Below, piece after piece: positions 34,137 to 42,515 of a stretch of DNA of 64,000 nt (position 1 is its first letter; the number at the start of each line of letters is the position of its first letter). This DNA comes from Nonomuraea corallina. Its GTDB lineage: Bacteria > Actinomycetota > Actinomycetes > Streptosporangiales > Streptosporangiaceae. The position numbers and the translations under genes are program-made. The stretch lies in contig NZ_JAPNNL010000010.1 of assembly GCF_027620315.1 (NCBI RefSeq), forward strand, positions 16,002 through 80,001. The letters run 5' to 3'. The notes below the pieces were generated by a model, which saw only the letters and a list, made by a program, of their open reading frames with translations, had not been told where the DNA came from and searched no databases.

Positions 34137-34889
34137 TCAGTCGGCCGGGCTCAGTCCGGCCTGGGTGAGCAGATAGGCGGGACGGTCGTGGCCCGGGTCG
34201 GTGGCCAGGTCCACGATCGTCTTGCCGACCTGCTCGGGGGTGAGCGCCGGTCCTCGGCCGGCGAGGAAAGTGGCGGCGCCCACGCCGTGCCGGGCGGCGT
34301 AGGCGGCCACGGCGCGCGCGCCCAGGTAGGTGGCCGGGGTCAGGCTCGGCAGCACCGAGACGAACCTGATGCCGAGTGCGGCCCGTTCGGACTCGGCGGC
34401 GGCATAGGAGGAGATGAACCTGATCGTGGCCTTGGCTCCGGCGTAGCCGCCGCTGAGGGGTGAACCGCCCTGGGCGGCCCCGCTGGAGAACGCGATCACC
34501 ACGCTGCCGGGATCCAGCGGACGCAGCAGGGACTCACGGGTCCAGTTGAACACCTGCCGGACGTCCACCTCCCAGTTGCGGCTGAAGGTCTCCCAGGTGT
34601 GCTGCTGGAGCGGCCGGGCGAGCGGTTCGGCTCCGGCGTTGAGCACCAGCGTGCGCGGCCGGTACTCGTCGATCAGCCGACCGGCCACGACCGGATCGGC
34701 CGCGTCGGCGGCGACCGGGATGAGCGTGTCGCCGAGCTGCACCCGCAGCTCCTCCAACAGCCCGCGGTCCCGGGCGACCACGACGACGGAGCAGCCCGCC
34801 GCCGTGAGGGCGGCGGCGACGCCGCGGCCGAAGCCGCGGTTCGCGCCGGTGACCAGCGCCGTGGTCCCGGCTGTTTCCTGGATTGGCAT
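34137..34889 (-). CDS. SDR family oxidoreductase
   Basis: 250 residues. Cofactor motif VTGANRGFGRGVA near 13-25, NAG in LVLNAGAEPL, catalytic Ser in AFSSGAA and YAGAK as YxxxK. ATG 34889 is chosen because GGAGG lies 7 bases upstream. It lies downstream of the sigma factor gene and upstream of the atypical SDR on the same strand. Substrate unknown. Confidence 0.87.
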   Translation of the reverse strand: MPIQETAGTTALVTGANRGFGRGVAAALTAAGCSVVVVARDRGLLEELRVQLGDTLIPVAADAADPVVAGRLIDEYRPRTLVLNAGAEPLARPLQQHTWETFSRNWEVDVRQVFNWTRESLLRPLDPGSVVIAFSSGAAQGGSPLSGGYAGAKATIRFISSYAAAESERAALGIRFVSVLPSLTPATYLGARAVAAYAARHGVGAATFLAGRGPALTPEQVGKTIVDLATDPGHDRPAYLLTQAGLSPAD

Positions 34890-35015
34890 CAAGATCCCTC
34901 CGGAGCTCTGGCGAGTCGGCCACGCCCGCGCCCAGGCGGGCGACGGCCTTGCTCGCGGTTCCACCAATAGAGACCTGGTTCGCGGCCGGAACTCAGCACT
35001 CGCCCGCCGGGTCGG

Positions 35016-36059
35016 TCAGCTCCGCGACGGGCCGGTCTGCGGGGTGGCGGTGCCGAGGGTGGTGGTGCCGAGGGTGGTGGTGCCGAGGGTGGCGGCCAGG
35101 CCGAAGGCGGCGAAGAGGCCCGGATCGTTGAACGAGACGATCCGGGAGATCCCGGTGCCGGTGACCGTGAGTACCTGGACCGCGTGCGCGCGGTGGACGC
35201 CGTCGTGCCCGCGCCGGTACGCCGCGACGGCGGGCTGCCGGTTGGCCGTGACGCGGACCATCCGGGTCACGCCGGGCCCCGCGAGGACCCTGGTCGCGAG
35301 GAACCGGCCGACTTCCGCACGGCCGTGGAACCAGGTCAGGTTCGGAGGCATCTCCAGCGCGACGTCATCGCGCAATGTCCGCAGCAGGGCGGTCATGTCC
35401 GCGTTCTCGAACGCCGACACGTACTGGTCGAGCAGGGCCCGGTGCGCCGGGTCGGCGGGTTCGGCGAGATCGTCCTCAGCGGGCGCCACCTGCCTGATGT
35501 GGGCCCGCGCGCGTTGCAGCGCGCTGTTGACCGCCGCGGTCGTCGTGCCGAGCAGGTCCGCCACCTCGGCGGCGCGCCAGGCGAGCACGTCACGCAGGAT
35601 CAGCACGGCACGCTGCCTCGCGGGCAGATGCTGCAGCGCGGCGATGAAGGCGAGCCGGACGTCGCCCCGCGACACGACCAGCGCAGCCGGGTCGGTCGTC
35701 AGCGGACCGGGCAGGGGGTGCACCCACTCGGTCCCCTCCGGCGCGAGGGACAGCGGTCCGTCCGGATCGTCGGCCGGTGCGCCGAGGCCGGACGGCAGCA
35801 GTCGGCGGCTGCGATGCTCCAGGGCGGTCAGGCAGGCGCTGGTGGCGATCCGGTACAGCCAGTAGCGCAGCGAGGAACGTCCCTCGAAACCGTCGTACGA
35901 CCGCCAGGCTCGTAGGAAGGTCTCCTGCACCAGGTCCTCGGCGTCGTGGATCGAGCCGAGCATGCGATAGCAGTGGACCAGCAGTTCAGGCCGGAAGCGG
36001 TCGGCCATGTCGATGAACTCCCGGCGGTCCGGCACCACCGCTGCCTCCATGACGGTCAC
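35016..36059 (-). CDS. ECF sigma factor with SnoaL-like C-terminal domain (SigG/SigJ type)
   Basis: 347 residues. Sigma2 at about 20-90 (RPELLVHCYRMLGSIHDAED, LVQETFLRAWRS), sigma4 at about 130-195 (LPARQRAVLILRDVLAWRAA, EVADLLGTTTAAVNSALQRAR), then a SnoaL-like domain to about 325. Such tails replace a cognate anti-sigma factor in this ECF group. The extreme C terminus holds a short tandem repeat (LGTTTLGTTTLGTAT), encoded by 15-bp DNA repeats near 35045-35090. GTG 36059 or ATG 36050 may be the start. Could drive the SDR genes downstream. Confidence 0.87.
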   Translation of the reverse strand: MTVMEAAVVPDRREFIDMADRFRPELLVHCYRMLGSIHDAEDLVQETFLRAWRSYDGFEGRSSLRYWLYRIATSACLTALEHRSRRLLPSGLGAPADDPDGPLSLAPEGTEWVHPLPGPLTTDPAALVVSRGDVRLAFIAALQHLPARQRAVLILRDVLAWRAAEVADLLGTTTAAVNSALQRARAHIRQVAPAEDDLAEPADPAHRALLDQYVSAFENADMTALLRTLRDDVALEMPPNLTWFHGRAEVGRFLATRVLAGPGVTRMVRVTANRQPAVAAYRRGHDGVHRAHAVQVLTVTGTGISRIVSFNDPGLFAAFGLAATLGTTTLGTTTLGTATPQTGPSRS

Positions 36060-36245
36060 CCCCGCGCTCCGGCCGCTCGCCCGGGCGGACCCACGGCGGT
36101 CTCCTCCGCCGCGGTCGAACCACCCGCTCCGTCAAACGGCGGCCACACCCGATAGAGACCCGCCGGACGGGGAGAACTCATCGCGCGACACGCCGTCGGG
36201 GCCAGACTGGAGACTGACGGACCGGCAGAGACGGGAGATTGCGGC

Positions 36246-36620
36246 ATGAGCGGGCAACCTGGTGCCGCATTGGAGGTCCGTGGGGACCTGCACGGCTGGT
36301 ACGCGGTCGTACAGGTGAGTGGCGAGTTCCGCGGTGACTGCCGTTTGGCCGCTCGCCTTCATCAGGTGATGGTGGGGCTGCCCATGCCTGATCCGCCCTG
36401 TCTGGTCCTCGACCTGGCCGGCGTTGTCGCCTGGGATGACTGGGGGGTCGGGGCGGTCATCGCGAGCGCGAAGCGGGTCATGTCCGTTGGTGGTGCGATG
36501 GTGGTCGCGGCGGCTCCCGCTGACCTGCTGGCGCACTGTGAGCGGATGGGATTGGATCGGCCGTTCAGGTTCTCCGAGACGGTGGAAGCCGCGGTCGAGG
36601 AGTTACGCTCCGGCAGGTGA
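36246..36620 (+). CDS. STAS-domain protein (anti-sigma factor antagonist-like)
   Basis: 124 residues. The fold is read from WYAVVQVSGEF, PPCLVLDLAGVVAWDDWGVG (position of the phospho-acceptor loop, where the usual DSSG Ser is replaced by WDDWG), VGGAMVVAAAP and MGLDRPFRFSETVEAAV. Divergent from the ECF sigma factor gene. The Asp-rich loop instead of Ser suggests that it may not be switched by phosphorylation in the classical way. Assignment moderately sure. Confidence 0.65.
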   Translation: MSGQPGAALEVRGDLHGWYAVVQVSGEFRGDCRLAARLHQVMVGLPMPDPPCLVLDLAGVVAWDDWGVGAVIASAKRVMSVGGAMVVAAAPADLLAHCERMGLDRPFRFSETVEAAVEELRSGR

Positions 36621-37140
36621 GCATCATCCTCAAAGAGCACACGCCGCCGGAGGCGAGCCGATCGGTGGTGGAACGATCGTCAGCAAGGGTTTCGGACGAT
36701 GTCAGGACCCCATGTGTACTCGACGACGGGTAGCTCGAATCCTGCGGGGAAGCTACGCGTGTGGAGCTCTGCGATGTGCTCGGCGTCGTCTTTGGTACCG
36801 GATCTGATGTGCATGGCGTAGAGGTTGGCATAGCGGCTGATAGGGGCGTTGATCGCCGAGAGCGTCTTCTTGAGGCCGAGTGGTCAATCGAAGCGGAGCG
36901 GCTTGCTTCGATCCGGGTATCAGCAGGTCAGCGTAGCGGCCACTGAAGGGCGGCCTGGACGGCGGCGTGCCGCTGGAATCGATGGGCGACGCTGGATATG
37001 GCTGGACCGCGCTACGGCGATGCCCAGCGCGGCCCTCGCGCCGTGCCCGGCCCCGAGCCACAGCACGACGTGAGGACGCCGGCGCCGGGCGTACGGCGGC
37101 ACGGCGCCGCTTGACAGCGAAATCAGGCCCGTACAAGATC
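36621..37140. other. Gene-poor region with a possible decayed minus-strand frame
   Basis: No gene can be supported in about 780 bases up to 37399. On the minus strand a reading frame ending near 36676 has protein-like composition (SRYANLYAMHIRSGTKDDAE, HIAELHTRSFPAGFELPVVE, YTWGPDIVRNPC) but is interrupted upstream and has no recognised family. It may be the remnant of a gene. The remaining frames look random. Confidence 0.4.
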
Positions 37141-37179
37141 AAAGCCCAGGTCCCGAATGCCTCGGTCGATCTGGGCTTT
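37141..37179. terminator. Hairpin next to a tRNA-Gly 3' relic
   Basis: AAAGCCCAG (37141-37149) / CTGGGCTTT (37171-37179), a perfect 9-bp stem, 9 bases before the tRNA relic. A similar GC-rich hairpin with T-tract lies beyond the relic at 40045, so these may be copies of the original tRNA terminator. Confidence 0.5.
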
Positions 37180-37187
37180 CACAGCGA

Positions 37188-37209
37188 GAGCGGGTGACGG
37201 GCTGTCAGC
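37188..37209 (-). repeat. tRNA-Gly 3' relic 1 (internally deleted)
   Basis: GAGCGGGTGACGGG matches the acceptor/T-stem end of the tRNA-Gly at 41001-41014, then jumps to CTGTCAGC (tRNA 41028-41035), missing 13 bases. Same orientation as the tRNA. Confidence 0.6.
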
Positions 37210-37399
37210 CTGGGTAGGCTTTCAAGATCATGCCGTTTGAGCTGGGCAAACGCCAACCTGGACCTACGCCGGGTGGAGTCACCGTGAGTCCCCCTGTCTC
37301 CCGCTGGTCGCCGACCGAACGGGCACGTCCTGACCTTCTGATCGCGGTTGGACCGTACATCCGAACCGCCGGATATTTGGGTGGACGCGTTACCTCAAG

Positions 37400-37867
37400 G
37401 TGGCCGACAATTCAGCAGATGAGCTCATGCCCTTTTGTCTTATCGGTGTCGATGACGTAGATGGGCAGCTCGTCGCCTATCGCACTGCCAACGTCTTCGT
37501 CCTGCCCGTCCCTTGGCAGCGAGCAAAGAACCTTGGTCACTGTCTCGTGCTTCCGACCGCTCACGTGAAGAGTCTTCATACTGCCCCTCGCGATCTCCTG
37601 GCTGAGCTGTTCGATGTGGTGGGCCAGGTGACCGCCGCCGTTCGGGAAGCGTTTGGAGCACCCGGGAGCATGGTTCTGCAGAACGACAACATCCCAGGCC
37701 AGACGTTCGCTCATCTCCACGTCCATGTGATCCCTCGTTCCCCCGATGACGGATTCGTCCTCTCGGACCCAGGCAAGATCGAGATTCCCTTCGAGGTCCG
37801 AGCGCAGCAGGCGGCTCAGCTCCGCAAGGCGCTCAGCAAGCGATCGTCGGGGAACCTTAAGAGCTGA
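37400..37867 (+). CDS. HIT family protein
   Basis: 155 residues. The histidine triad is HLHVHVIPR near 108-116, preceded by QNDNIPGQTFA. Nucleotide-binding hydrolase or transferase of the HIT superfamily, acting on compounds such as AMP-lysine or dinucleoside polyphosphates. GTG 37400 is the longest start; an ATG before PFCLIGVDDVDG near 37427 is an alternative. The stop lies only 7 bases before a 27-nt tRNA-Gly relic, so this gene looks like cargo of the tRNA-linked island. Confidence 0.85.
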   Translation: MADNSADELMPFCLIGVDDVDGQLVAYRTANVFVLPVPWQRAKNLGHCLVLPTAHVKSLHTAPRDLLAELFDVVGQVTAAVREAFGAPGSMVLQNDNIPGQTFAHLHVHVIPRSPDDGFVLSDPGKIEIPFEVRAQQAAQLRKALSKRSSGNLKS

Positions 37868-37874
37868 CGGCGAC

Positions 37875-37901
37875 ACGGGAATCGAACCCGCGCTGTCAGC
37901 T
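37875..37901 (-). repeat. tRNA-Gly 3' relic 2
   Basis: 27 nt identical to 41010-41036 of the tRNA-Gly gene (T-arm to anticodon stem). The acceptor end is not preserved. Confidence 0.8.
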
Positions 37902-38064
37902 GGGGAATTGCATGGATCATGCCTCGTAGGAGCGCTGACCTGGGCCTCAGACTACTCGTGAGTGACCGTGGCTGCCCCTCCTTACCGGGGCTCATGGCAC
38001 CACGATCACCGTCCGGCACGGGTGTCGGCCAGGACTCTGCCCCTGCAGGCCGTACTTGCGTCGG

Positions 38065-38511
38065 TCAGGAGAAGCGGACTTCAGGGGCCGGCCAGGCCCC
38101 GTCCTCGGTGAACTGTGATCCCCAGTAGAACGGGTTCACGTCGCTAAGAGTGCGAGCCCTCCATCCCGTCGTGCTGGAGTCGTCGGGCACGCCGACCTGG
38201 ACGTCAGGTCCCCACAAGGCTAGGCGCTCCTGGCAGATGCCACACGGAGGAAGGACGAGGATGCGCTCACGTTCGGAGTCCCGATATACGCATACGGAGG
38301 CGGTGATCTTCTTATCGAGTGTGTAAGCCTGGCAGATGGCGCCGGTCTCGTGGCATAGGGATACTCCGCCGTTGAGGTTGTCCAGGCCGACGCTGGTCAG
38401 GATCTGCCCATCGTTCAAATAGACGGCCGCGGCACCGCCCTGCTCGCCAGGGGGCCATCGCCGATCCATCTGTGCAATGGCCGCGTCGACAAGGTTTTGA
38501 TCAAGCTGCAT
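38065..38511 (-). CDS. Cytidine/blasticidin-S deaminase-like protein
   Basis: 148 residues. Zinc-site motifs are LCHETGAICQA (H-x-E) and PPCGICQERL (PCxxC), the signature of the cytidine deaminase superfamily; the size and SVCVYRDSERERILVLPPCG stretch resemble blasticidin-S-deaminase-type proteins. It could deaminate a nucleoside or a nucleoside antibiotic. ATG 38511 is chosen to match the family N terminus; the extension to 38550 adds nothing familiar. Lies between tRNA-Gly relics 2 and 3. Confidence 0.8.
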   Translation of the reverse strand: MQLDQNLVDAAIAQMDRRWPPGEQGGAAAVYLNDGQILTSVGLDNLNGGVSLCHETGAICQAYTLDKKITASVCVYRDSERERILVLPPCGICQERLALWGPDVQVGVPDDSSTTGWRARTLSDVNPFYWGSQFTEDGAWPAPEVRFS

Positions 38512-38762
38512 GTCGGCATCGTGACACATCAAGACGCGGCAGAGCCTCACCGGCCACCTGATAGATCCCCCGGGCTCGTATCGCGATCAACCACATGCGC
38601 TGGTGAGCATGAGGAGGGCCACACCGATCTTTGGTCCCCCTTGGCTCGTCTTTCTGCCGCGTTGCCAGTGGTGATCGTGCTAATGGCCCAAGAAGCTCAA
38701 ACAGCCCTGAAGCGATCAAGGATCGGGTCTGAAACCTTCCGCGACCTGGGCCTTCAGTCTTT

Positions 38763-38785
38763 GAGCGGGTGACGGGAATCGAACC
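38763..38785 (-). repeat. tRNA-Gly 3' relic 3
   Basis: GAGCGGGTGACGGGAATCGA plus ACC, 23 nt identical to 41001-41023 of the tRNA-Gly gene (discriminator end to T-loop). Confidence 0.8.
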
Positions 38786-38813
38786 GCTGCTCTCTTTGAC
38801 GTGGGCCTCGGTG

Positions 38814-38836
38814 TGGAGCGGGTGACGGGAATCGAA
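38814..38836 (-). repeat. tRNA-Gly 3' relic 4, with CCA end
   Basis: 23 nt identical to 40999-41021, including the encoded CCA (TGG on the plus strand). Similarity continues with one mismatch into the T-stem. Lies 51 bp from relic 3, as a tandem duplicate. Confidence 0.8.
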
Positions 38837-38941
38837 TCCGCCCGGGTCGCGAGACCGTGGTTGACCCCTCGTCACCCTGTCTAATTGCACGACGATCAGC
38901 CGACCACCTGGTGTTTCTCACTCGACGCGCGCACCCTGCCT

Positions 38942-39020
38942 GCCTGATCATCCCGCTTGCCGTCGACCCGCCCGCCGGGAAGCCATTGCCTGGGGACGAT
39001 GGCGGGCGGGATGATCAGGC
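38942..39020. repeat. 15-bp inverted repeat
   Basis: GCCTGATCATCCCGC (38942-38956) and its exact complement GCGGGATGATCAGGC (39006-39020) flank 49 bases. It could be a long hairpin or the ends of a small mobile fragment; it lies just before the PIN toxin-antitoxin locus. 38512-39077 holds no gene. Confidence 0.6.
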
Positions 39021-39077
39021 TTCCGAAAATCTTCTTGACCGCAGCTCTCCGGGATGACCAAAGGTAGGATAAGGAGC

Positions 39078-39332
39078 ATGAGCGAGCCCACTGGCAAGTA
39101 TTCGATCACCATGCCGCGCAACATCGCAAAGGCCGCCCGGTCCCGGAGCGGACCTTCTGGCTTGTCTGCCTACGTCACCGCCGCCGTCGCCCGCCAGATC
39201 GAGCGCGACAACCTCAACGAACTCATCCAGGTCGCCGAAGCCGAGCATGGCCCTATCACTGACGACGAGGTCCAGGCACTGCGCGACCAACTTCGCCAGA
39301 CCCGGCAGGAACAAGCCCACGACGCCGCATGA
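39078..39332 (+). CDS. Antitoxin of a PIN-domain toxin-antitoxin pair
   Basis: 84 residues. The N-terminal part (TGKYSITMPRNIAKAARSRS, GPSGLSAYVTAAVARQIE) looks like a ribbon-helix-helix DNA-binding domain; the acidic C-terminal half (ELIQVAEAEHGPITDDEVQA) is the likely toxin-binding part. Its stop overlaps the toxin start (ATGA at 39329), typical of a VapBC operon. A deleted relative lies at 32206. Confidence 0.85.
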   Translation: MSEPTGKYSITMPRNIAKAARSRSGPSGLSAYVTAAVARQIERDNLNELIQVAEAEHGPITDDEVQALRDQLRQTRQEQAHDAA

Positions 39333-39742
39333 CCCGTTCTTCCGCCACTCCCGGTGGGACCCTCGTCCTCGACAGTGAGGGGCTGGCCAAGGCCGTCCTG
39401 CGTGACCGTACGGTCACCGTATGGCTTGCTCTCGCGCGTGCCGACGACCTCCGCGTCATCACCTCTGCCGCCACCCTCGTTGAGGTGGTCCACCCCCGCG
39501 TCAACAAGCCGGCTTTGGAGTGGACGCTATCCCGCCTTGTCGTCGAGCCGGTCACTGAGCCAATCGCCCGCCACGCCGCCACGCTCTTGTCCGGCGCCGG
39601 CCTGCATGGGCACAAGTACGCCATCGATGCCATGCTCTGCGCCACCGCCCTCGCCGCCCCAGGTCCCGTCACGGTCCTCACCTCCGACCCCGAGGACCTC
39701 GCTGCCCTGTGCGGCGGACGCGTCACCGTCATCAAGGTCTGA
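39329..39742 (+). CDS. PIN-domain toxin (VapC-like)
   Basis: 137 residues. PIN acidic residues are visible as LVLDSEGL (Asp15), TLVEVV (Glu), YAIDAML and TSDPEDLA. It would be a Mg-dependent ribonuclease held inactive by the preceding antitoxin, with which it shares ATGA. The gene appears complete, making it the only intact toxin I find among the toxin loci in the window. Confidence 0.87.
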   Translation: MTRSSATPGGTLVLDSEGLAKAVLRDRTVTVWLALARADDLRVITSAATLVEVVHPRVNKPALEWTLSRLVVEPVTEPIARHAATLLSGAGLHGHKYAIDAMLCATALAAPGPVTVLTSDPEDLAALCGGRVTVIKV

Positions 39743-40323
39743 GTCATGCCTCCCACCCTGCTTCACTCAGATCACGTAGTCGCCAGCTTTGCGGTCCCCG
39801 GTCATACGCCCCGCAAGGGGACCGGTTTACGAAGACTAAACATGATCATCTGCGAAGCGGATCGGGTATTGAACGCCCTACTGCTCGGCCAGGCCCGAAA
39901 CCGGCACCCGTAGCGGCAACCGCGCCCGCAGATTGAGAAGCCGTACGGCGAGGGTGGCACGCGAGGGCTCGGGGGGGTCGTCCCCCGACCAGCATAAAAG
40001 CCCCGCCGAAGCCGACCCAGAGGTCGGCGAGCAGGGCTCTCCGAGAGCGGGTGACGGGGATCGAACCCGCGCTGTCAGCTTGGGAACCATCTACTGATCT
40101 TGCTGCGCTGAGCTGGGAAACGACGGTGCAGGCCGGAGGATATCTGCTGCTCGTGAGTAGCCGTGAGTGACCGCAGCGCCCCGTCCGTTCTGGCACGCAT
40201 CTGGCACGAAACCTACGTGTCGAGAGACTCGTGCGGGCTTGAAGGCGATGATTACGGTTGTACGACAGCCCTTGGGTGTGGTGCTGCTGCCGCTAGCGGA
40301 ACTGCTTGCGTAGACTCGTGGGC
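39743..40323. other. Intergenic part of the tRNA-linked island
   Basis: No supported gene. It contains sequence homologous to the flank of the deleted toxin locus (39743-39810), a GC-rich hairpin with CCCC/AAAAG near 39990-40025, and tRNA-Gly relic 5. Minus-strand frames past the relic look like the very end of an integrase-type gene only by vague resemblance, which I do not claim. Confidence 0.5.
40045..40086 (-). repeat. tRNA-Gly 3' relic 5 (42 nt)
   Basis: 42 nt match tRNA-Gly positions 41001-41042 with one mismatch, covering the acceptor 3' strand, T-arm, anticodon 3' strand and the loop. This is the longest relic and the one nearest the tRNA. Confidence 0.9.
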
Positions 40324-40569
40324 ATGAGCGCTGAGCATGCGCATGATGAGCTTCACCATCTGGTGGACCGGCTGTCTCCGGAGCAGGCACGTCGGCTGCT
40401 GCGTTTGGTCAAAACAGATCCGGAACTGGCCGAGGCGGCCGACGAGGAGCCATCTGCGCCGGTTCGGCGTCGTCGGCTGTCGATCGCCGGAATCGGCGCA
40501 TCTGGCGAGGGAGATCTGTCAGAACGGGTCGAAGATCTGCTGGCGGAGCGGTTCAATCGGTCGGTGTGA
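40324..40569 (+). CDS. Antitoxin of a second PIN-type pair
   Basis: 81 residues. An N-terminal helical region (HDELHHLVDRLSPEQARRLL) and a C-terminal RRRRLSIAGIGASGEGDLSE ending VEDLLAERF, a layout common in actinobacterial VapB-type antitoxins. ATG 40324 is chosen over 40306 because the family N terminus starts MSAEHAHDEL. Its stop overlaps the start of the PIN toxin frame (GTGA), which is interrupted. Confidence 0.75.
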   Translation: MSAEHAHDELHHLVDRLSPEQARRLLRLVKTDPELAEAADEEPSAPVRRRRLSIAGIGASGEGDLSERVEDLLAERFNRSV

Positions 40570-40991
40570 CCGCCACACTTCTGGACACCGGCCCATTGAT
40601 CGCTGTCGTCGATCGAGACGACATGCACCATGTCTCATGTGTGCGGCTTCTTGAGTGTCTGGAGGGGCCGTTGCTCCTTCCGTCGACAATCTTGATTGAA
40701 GCCGGCTGGACGATCAACAGGCACATGGGACCTGCTGTACACGCCTAGTTTCTTGATCTCGTAATCGAGGAGTTCGAGCTGGTTGAGCTACTTCCTGTGG
40801 ATGTGAGGCGGATGGCCGAACTCGTCCGAATCTACAAGGATGCTCGCCTCGACCCGGCTGACGTGTCCGTAGTCGCTATCGCCGAACGTCTGGGCGTCAC
40901 TCAGATCGCGACGATCGACCGGCGGGATTTCACGCTCATCCGCCCCAGGCACGTGCCAGCGTTCAGGCTGCTGCCAGAGATACTTGCCTGA
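40566..40991 (+). pseudogene. PIN-domain toxin with a nonsense mutation (VapC-like)
   Basis: The frame begins TATLLDTGPLIAVVDRDD, carrying the first PIN Asp, and includes STILIEAGW. It is stopped by TAG at 40746-40748 after 60 codons. The same frame then continues without gaps (FLDLVIEEFELVELLP, ARLDPADVSVVAIAERLG, ATIDRRDFTLIRP) to a stop at 40991, with the remaining acidic residues. One base change would explain it. The gene ends 7 bases before the CCA end of the tRNA-Gly gene. Confidence 0.85.
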
Positions 40992-40998
40992 GAGTTGG

Positions 40999-41072
40999 TG
41001 GAGCGGGTGACGGGAATCGAACCCGCGCTGTCAGCTTGGGAAGCTGATGTTCTGCCATTGAACTACACCCGC
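40999..41072 (-). tRNA. tRNA-Gly(CCC) with encoded CCA
   Basis: Acceptor stem GCGGGTG (41066-41072) pairs with CACCCGC (41003-41009); discriminator at 41002 and CCA encoded at 40999-41001. T-arm GCGGGTTCGATTCCCGT-like, anticodon stem TCAGC/GCTGA with loop TTCCCAA (41036-41042), anticodon CCC at 41038-41040. Partial copies of its 3' half occur at five upstream-coordinate positions, marking it as an integration site. Confidence 0.95.
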
Positions 41073-41158
41073 GTGCGACCCGAGGCCGCGACCAACACTC
41101 TAGCGGAAACCGTAGCCACTTCACCAAGCCCTAGCCGCATCCCGGTAGGTTGCTCCTC

Positions 41159-41734
41159 GTGCTGCTATCTGACCGCGACATCCTTGCCGAGCTCGACGCC
41201 GGCCGGTTGGCGCTGGATCCGTTCGATCGTGACATGGTCCAGCCGTCCAGCATCGACGTGCGGCTCGACCGCTTCTTCCGGGTGTTCGAGAACCACAGGT
41301 ATCCGCACATCGATCCTTCCAGCGAGCAGCCGGATCTGACGCGACTGGTCGAGCCTGATGGGGATGATCCGTTCATCCTGCATCCGGGGGAGTTCGTGCT
41401 CGCCTCCACCTACGAGGTGATCACGCTGCCCGATGATCTGGCGTCGAGGCTGGAGGGCAAGAGTTCGCTGGGGCGGCTGGGTCTGCTGACGCATTCGACG
41501 GCGGGGTTCATCGATCCGGGGTTCAGCGGTCATGTGACGCTGGAGCTGTCCAACGTGGCCACGTTGCCGATCAAGTTGTGGCCGGGGATGAAGATCGGGC
41601 AGTTGTGCGTGTTCAGGTTGAGCTCGCCGGCGGAGTTCCCGTACGGGTCGGAGAAGTACGGGTCGCGTTACCAGGGGCAGCGCGGGCCGACGCCGTCGCG
41701 GTCGTTCCAGAATTTCCATCGGACGAAGGTGTAG
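41159..41734 (+). CDS. dcd: dCTP deaminase
   Basis: 191 residues, the normal Dcd length. Motifs are [51 protein letters not shown] with the catalytic Glu region, and [14 protein letters not shown]. It converts dCTP to dUTP (or directly to dUMP in bifunctional forms) for dTMP synthesis. GTG 41159 is chosen because GGTAGG lies about 9 bases upstream and the protein then begins LLSDRDI, as in the family; TTG 41150 is less likely. The tRNA-Gly lies just upstream on the opposite strand. Confidence 0.94.
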   Translation: MLLSDRDILAELDAGRLALDPFDRDMVQPSSIDVRLDRFFRVFENHRYPHIDPSSEQPDLTRLVEPDGDDPFILHPGEFVLASTYEVITLPDDLASRLEGKSSLGRLGLLTHSTAGFIDPGFSGHVTLELSNVATLPIKLWPGMKIGQLCVFRLSSPAEFPYGSEKYGSRYQGQRGPTPSRSFQNFHRTKV

Positions 41735-41892
41735 TACCCGCCTGCGCGGCGACATGTCGGTGGAAGTACTCTGGCCCCGGTGTCGTACAGCATACGGAGG
41801 GTAGCGACTAGGAGAAGGGGACATGAAGTTCGCATTTCACCTGGTAAGCCTTACCCTTTCCACGGACCATCCCCGCACATCTGGAGAACGAC

Positions 41893-42510
41893 GTGCGCCT
41901 GCGGCTCACGCCACGTGAGGACAGCTACTATGACCTGTTCGCCGACTCGGCGAACAATCTGGTCACCGCATCACGCCTGCTCGTAGAGATCATCAGCGAC
42001 GGATCGGACCGGGAGTCCCTGGCCGAGAAGATGCGGGCCTGCGAGCACGCCGGGGACGAACGCACTCATGCGATCATGAACCGGCTCAACGAGAGTTTCA
42101 TCACTCCGTTCGACCGCGAGGACATCTACCGTCTCGCCTCCAACCTCGACGATGTGATGGACGCCATGGAAGCGGCGTCCGACCTCATCGTGCTCTACCA
42201 GATCGACCACCTCCCCAAGGACGTGGTGCGGCAGGTGGAGGTTCTGGAGCGGGCGGCGGAGCTGACGGCCGAGGCGATGCCCCGGCTGCGGTCGATGAAG
42301 AACCTCAACGAGTACTGGATCGAGGTCAACCGCCTGGAGAACCAGGGTGACCAGGTCTACCGCCGGCTGCTGGCCAAGCTCTTCAGCGGCGAGTACGACG
42401 CGCTCACCGTCATGAAGATGAAGGAGGTCATCGACGCGCTCGAAGAGGCGGCCGACGCCTTCGAGCATGTCGCCAACACCGTCGAGTCCATCGCGGTCAA
42501 GGAAAGCTAG
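41893..42510 (+). CDS. DUF47/PhoU-like phosphate transport regulator
   Basis: 205 residues, all-helical PhoU-like protein of the TIGR00153/DUF47 family. Typical segments are YYDLFADSANNLV, ITPFDREDIYRLASNLDDVM and ENQGDQVYRRLLAKLF. It is encoded five bases upstream of a Pit phosphate transporter, the usual pairing, and is thought to control Pit activity. GTG 41893 is the start. Confidence 0.92.
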   Translation: MRLRLTPREDSYYDLFADSANNLVTASRLLVEIISDGSDRESLAEKMRACEHAGDERTHAIMNRLNESFITPFDREDIYRLASNLDDVMDAMEAASDLIVLYQIDHLPKDVVRQVEVLERAAELTAEAMPRLRSMKNLNEYWIEVNRLENQGDQVYRRLLAKLFSGEYDALTVMKMKEVIDALEEAADAFEHVANTVESIAVKES

Positions 42511-42515
42511 GGCCG

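Noticed and set aside
38814..38900. Possible second tRNA gene
   Set aside because: The 3' end matches tRNA-Gly, but no D-arm or 5' acceptor strand can be formed; treated as a relic.
40091..40390. Possible integrase C terminus beside relic 5
   Set aside because: Only a vague resemblance; no catalytic motif of tyrosine or serine recombinases is visible.
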